From Clostridia bacterium (GTDB lineage: Bacteria > Bacillota > Clostridia > Christensenellales > Aristaeellaceae): a DNA stretch of 33,544 nt. Shown here piece by piece: positions 33,267 to 33,544 of the stretch (its first letter is position 1; each line of letters opens with the position of its first letter). The stretch is taken from contig JAFSCW010000056.1 of assembly GCA_017436605.1 (NCBI GenBank), positions 1-33,544 of the forward strand, read 5' to 3'. The notes below the pieces were generated by a model. It was not told where the DNA came from. It did not search any database and saw only the letters and a program-made list of their open reading frames with translations. The translations under genes were made by a program, and so were the position numbers.

Positions 33267-33295
33267 TTGCAATTCGTGTCCTTCCGTGGTATCAT
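33267..33295 (+). promoter_or_regulatory. Promoter of rpsB
   Basis: TTGCAA at 33267-33272 and TATCAT at 33290-33295 have a 17-base spacer. The leader to the rpsB start is about 97 bases. Confidence 0.75.
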
Positions 33296-33302
33296 TTTAC
33301 GG

Positions 33303-33544
<242 letters not shown>

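Overview
The window looks like part of the chromosome of a fairly GC-rich Firmicute, most likely a gut-type Clostridia (Christensenellales-like would fit, but this is inference without a database search). Three things point there. The def-fmt-rsmB-rlmN-PP2C-PASTA kinase-rsgA-rpe-thiN gene order is the classical Firmicutes arrangement. The dgt/dnaG/rpoD/trmK/nif3/zinc-ribbon/rnpB block is a second typical core neighbourhood. The sugar transporter and BspA-like surface protein are common accessory functions of gut Clostridia. No phage, IS element, CRISPR array or tRNA was seen, and only one gene is on the minus strand.

Layout. (1) 1-906: a NimA-like flavin/PPOX protein and a DUF523 protein, closed by a terminator. 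(2) 964-4235: a sigma-A promoter, then priA, a GNAT acetyltransferase and a second PPOX protein. (3) 4257-5582: a secreted alpha/beta hydrolase on the minus strand with its own promoter and terminator; together with the two small genes it separates priA from def. (4) 5681-14832: a tightly packed housekeeping operon (def, fmt, rsmB, rlmN, PP2C phosphatase, PASTA Ser/Thr kinase, rsgA, rpe, thiN), with several genes overlapping by 1-16 bases. (5) 14941-21625: dgt, dnaG, rpoD, a TrmK-NIF3 fusion, a coiled-coil zinc-ribbon protein and a DUF5655-like protein. (6) 21631-22166: rnpB (RNase P RNA, type A) with a perfect consensus promoter and a terminator. (7) 22200-27927: one very large secreted BspA-type leucine-rich repeat protein on its own promoter. 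(8) 28103-33169: a sugar ABC transporter operon (binding protein, two permeases, N-acetylhexosamine-kinase-like enzyme) with no ATPase gene. (9) 33267-33544: promoter, leader and first 48 codons of rpsB.

How the genes work together. Blocks 2, 4 and 5 carry replication restart and priming (PriA, DnaG), dNTP control (Dgt), transcription (RpoD), protein N-terminal formylation and deformylation (Fmt, Def), rRNA/tRNA modification (RsmB, RlmN, TrmK), ribosome assembly (RsgA), tRNA 5' processing (rnpB) and cell-envelope signalling (PP2C/PASTA kinase pair). Block 8 probably imports an amino-sugar-containing oligosaccharide and phosphorylates the N-acetylhexosamine inside the cell.

Most unusual observations: the single-chain TrmK-NIF3 fusion; the forked AT-rich P12 domain of the RNase P RNA; the MalG-type permease with a long N-terminal extension of extra membrane segments; a sugar-binding protein without a lipobox; an 18-bp tandem repeat expanding the N-terminus of RsmB; a perfect 20-bp palindrome between rlmN and the PP2C gene; and a large three-block LRR protein with a beta-solenoid-like C-terminal part. 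I did not see a clearly new multi-gene defence or metabolic system.
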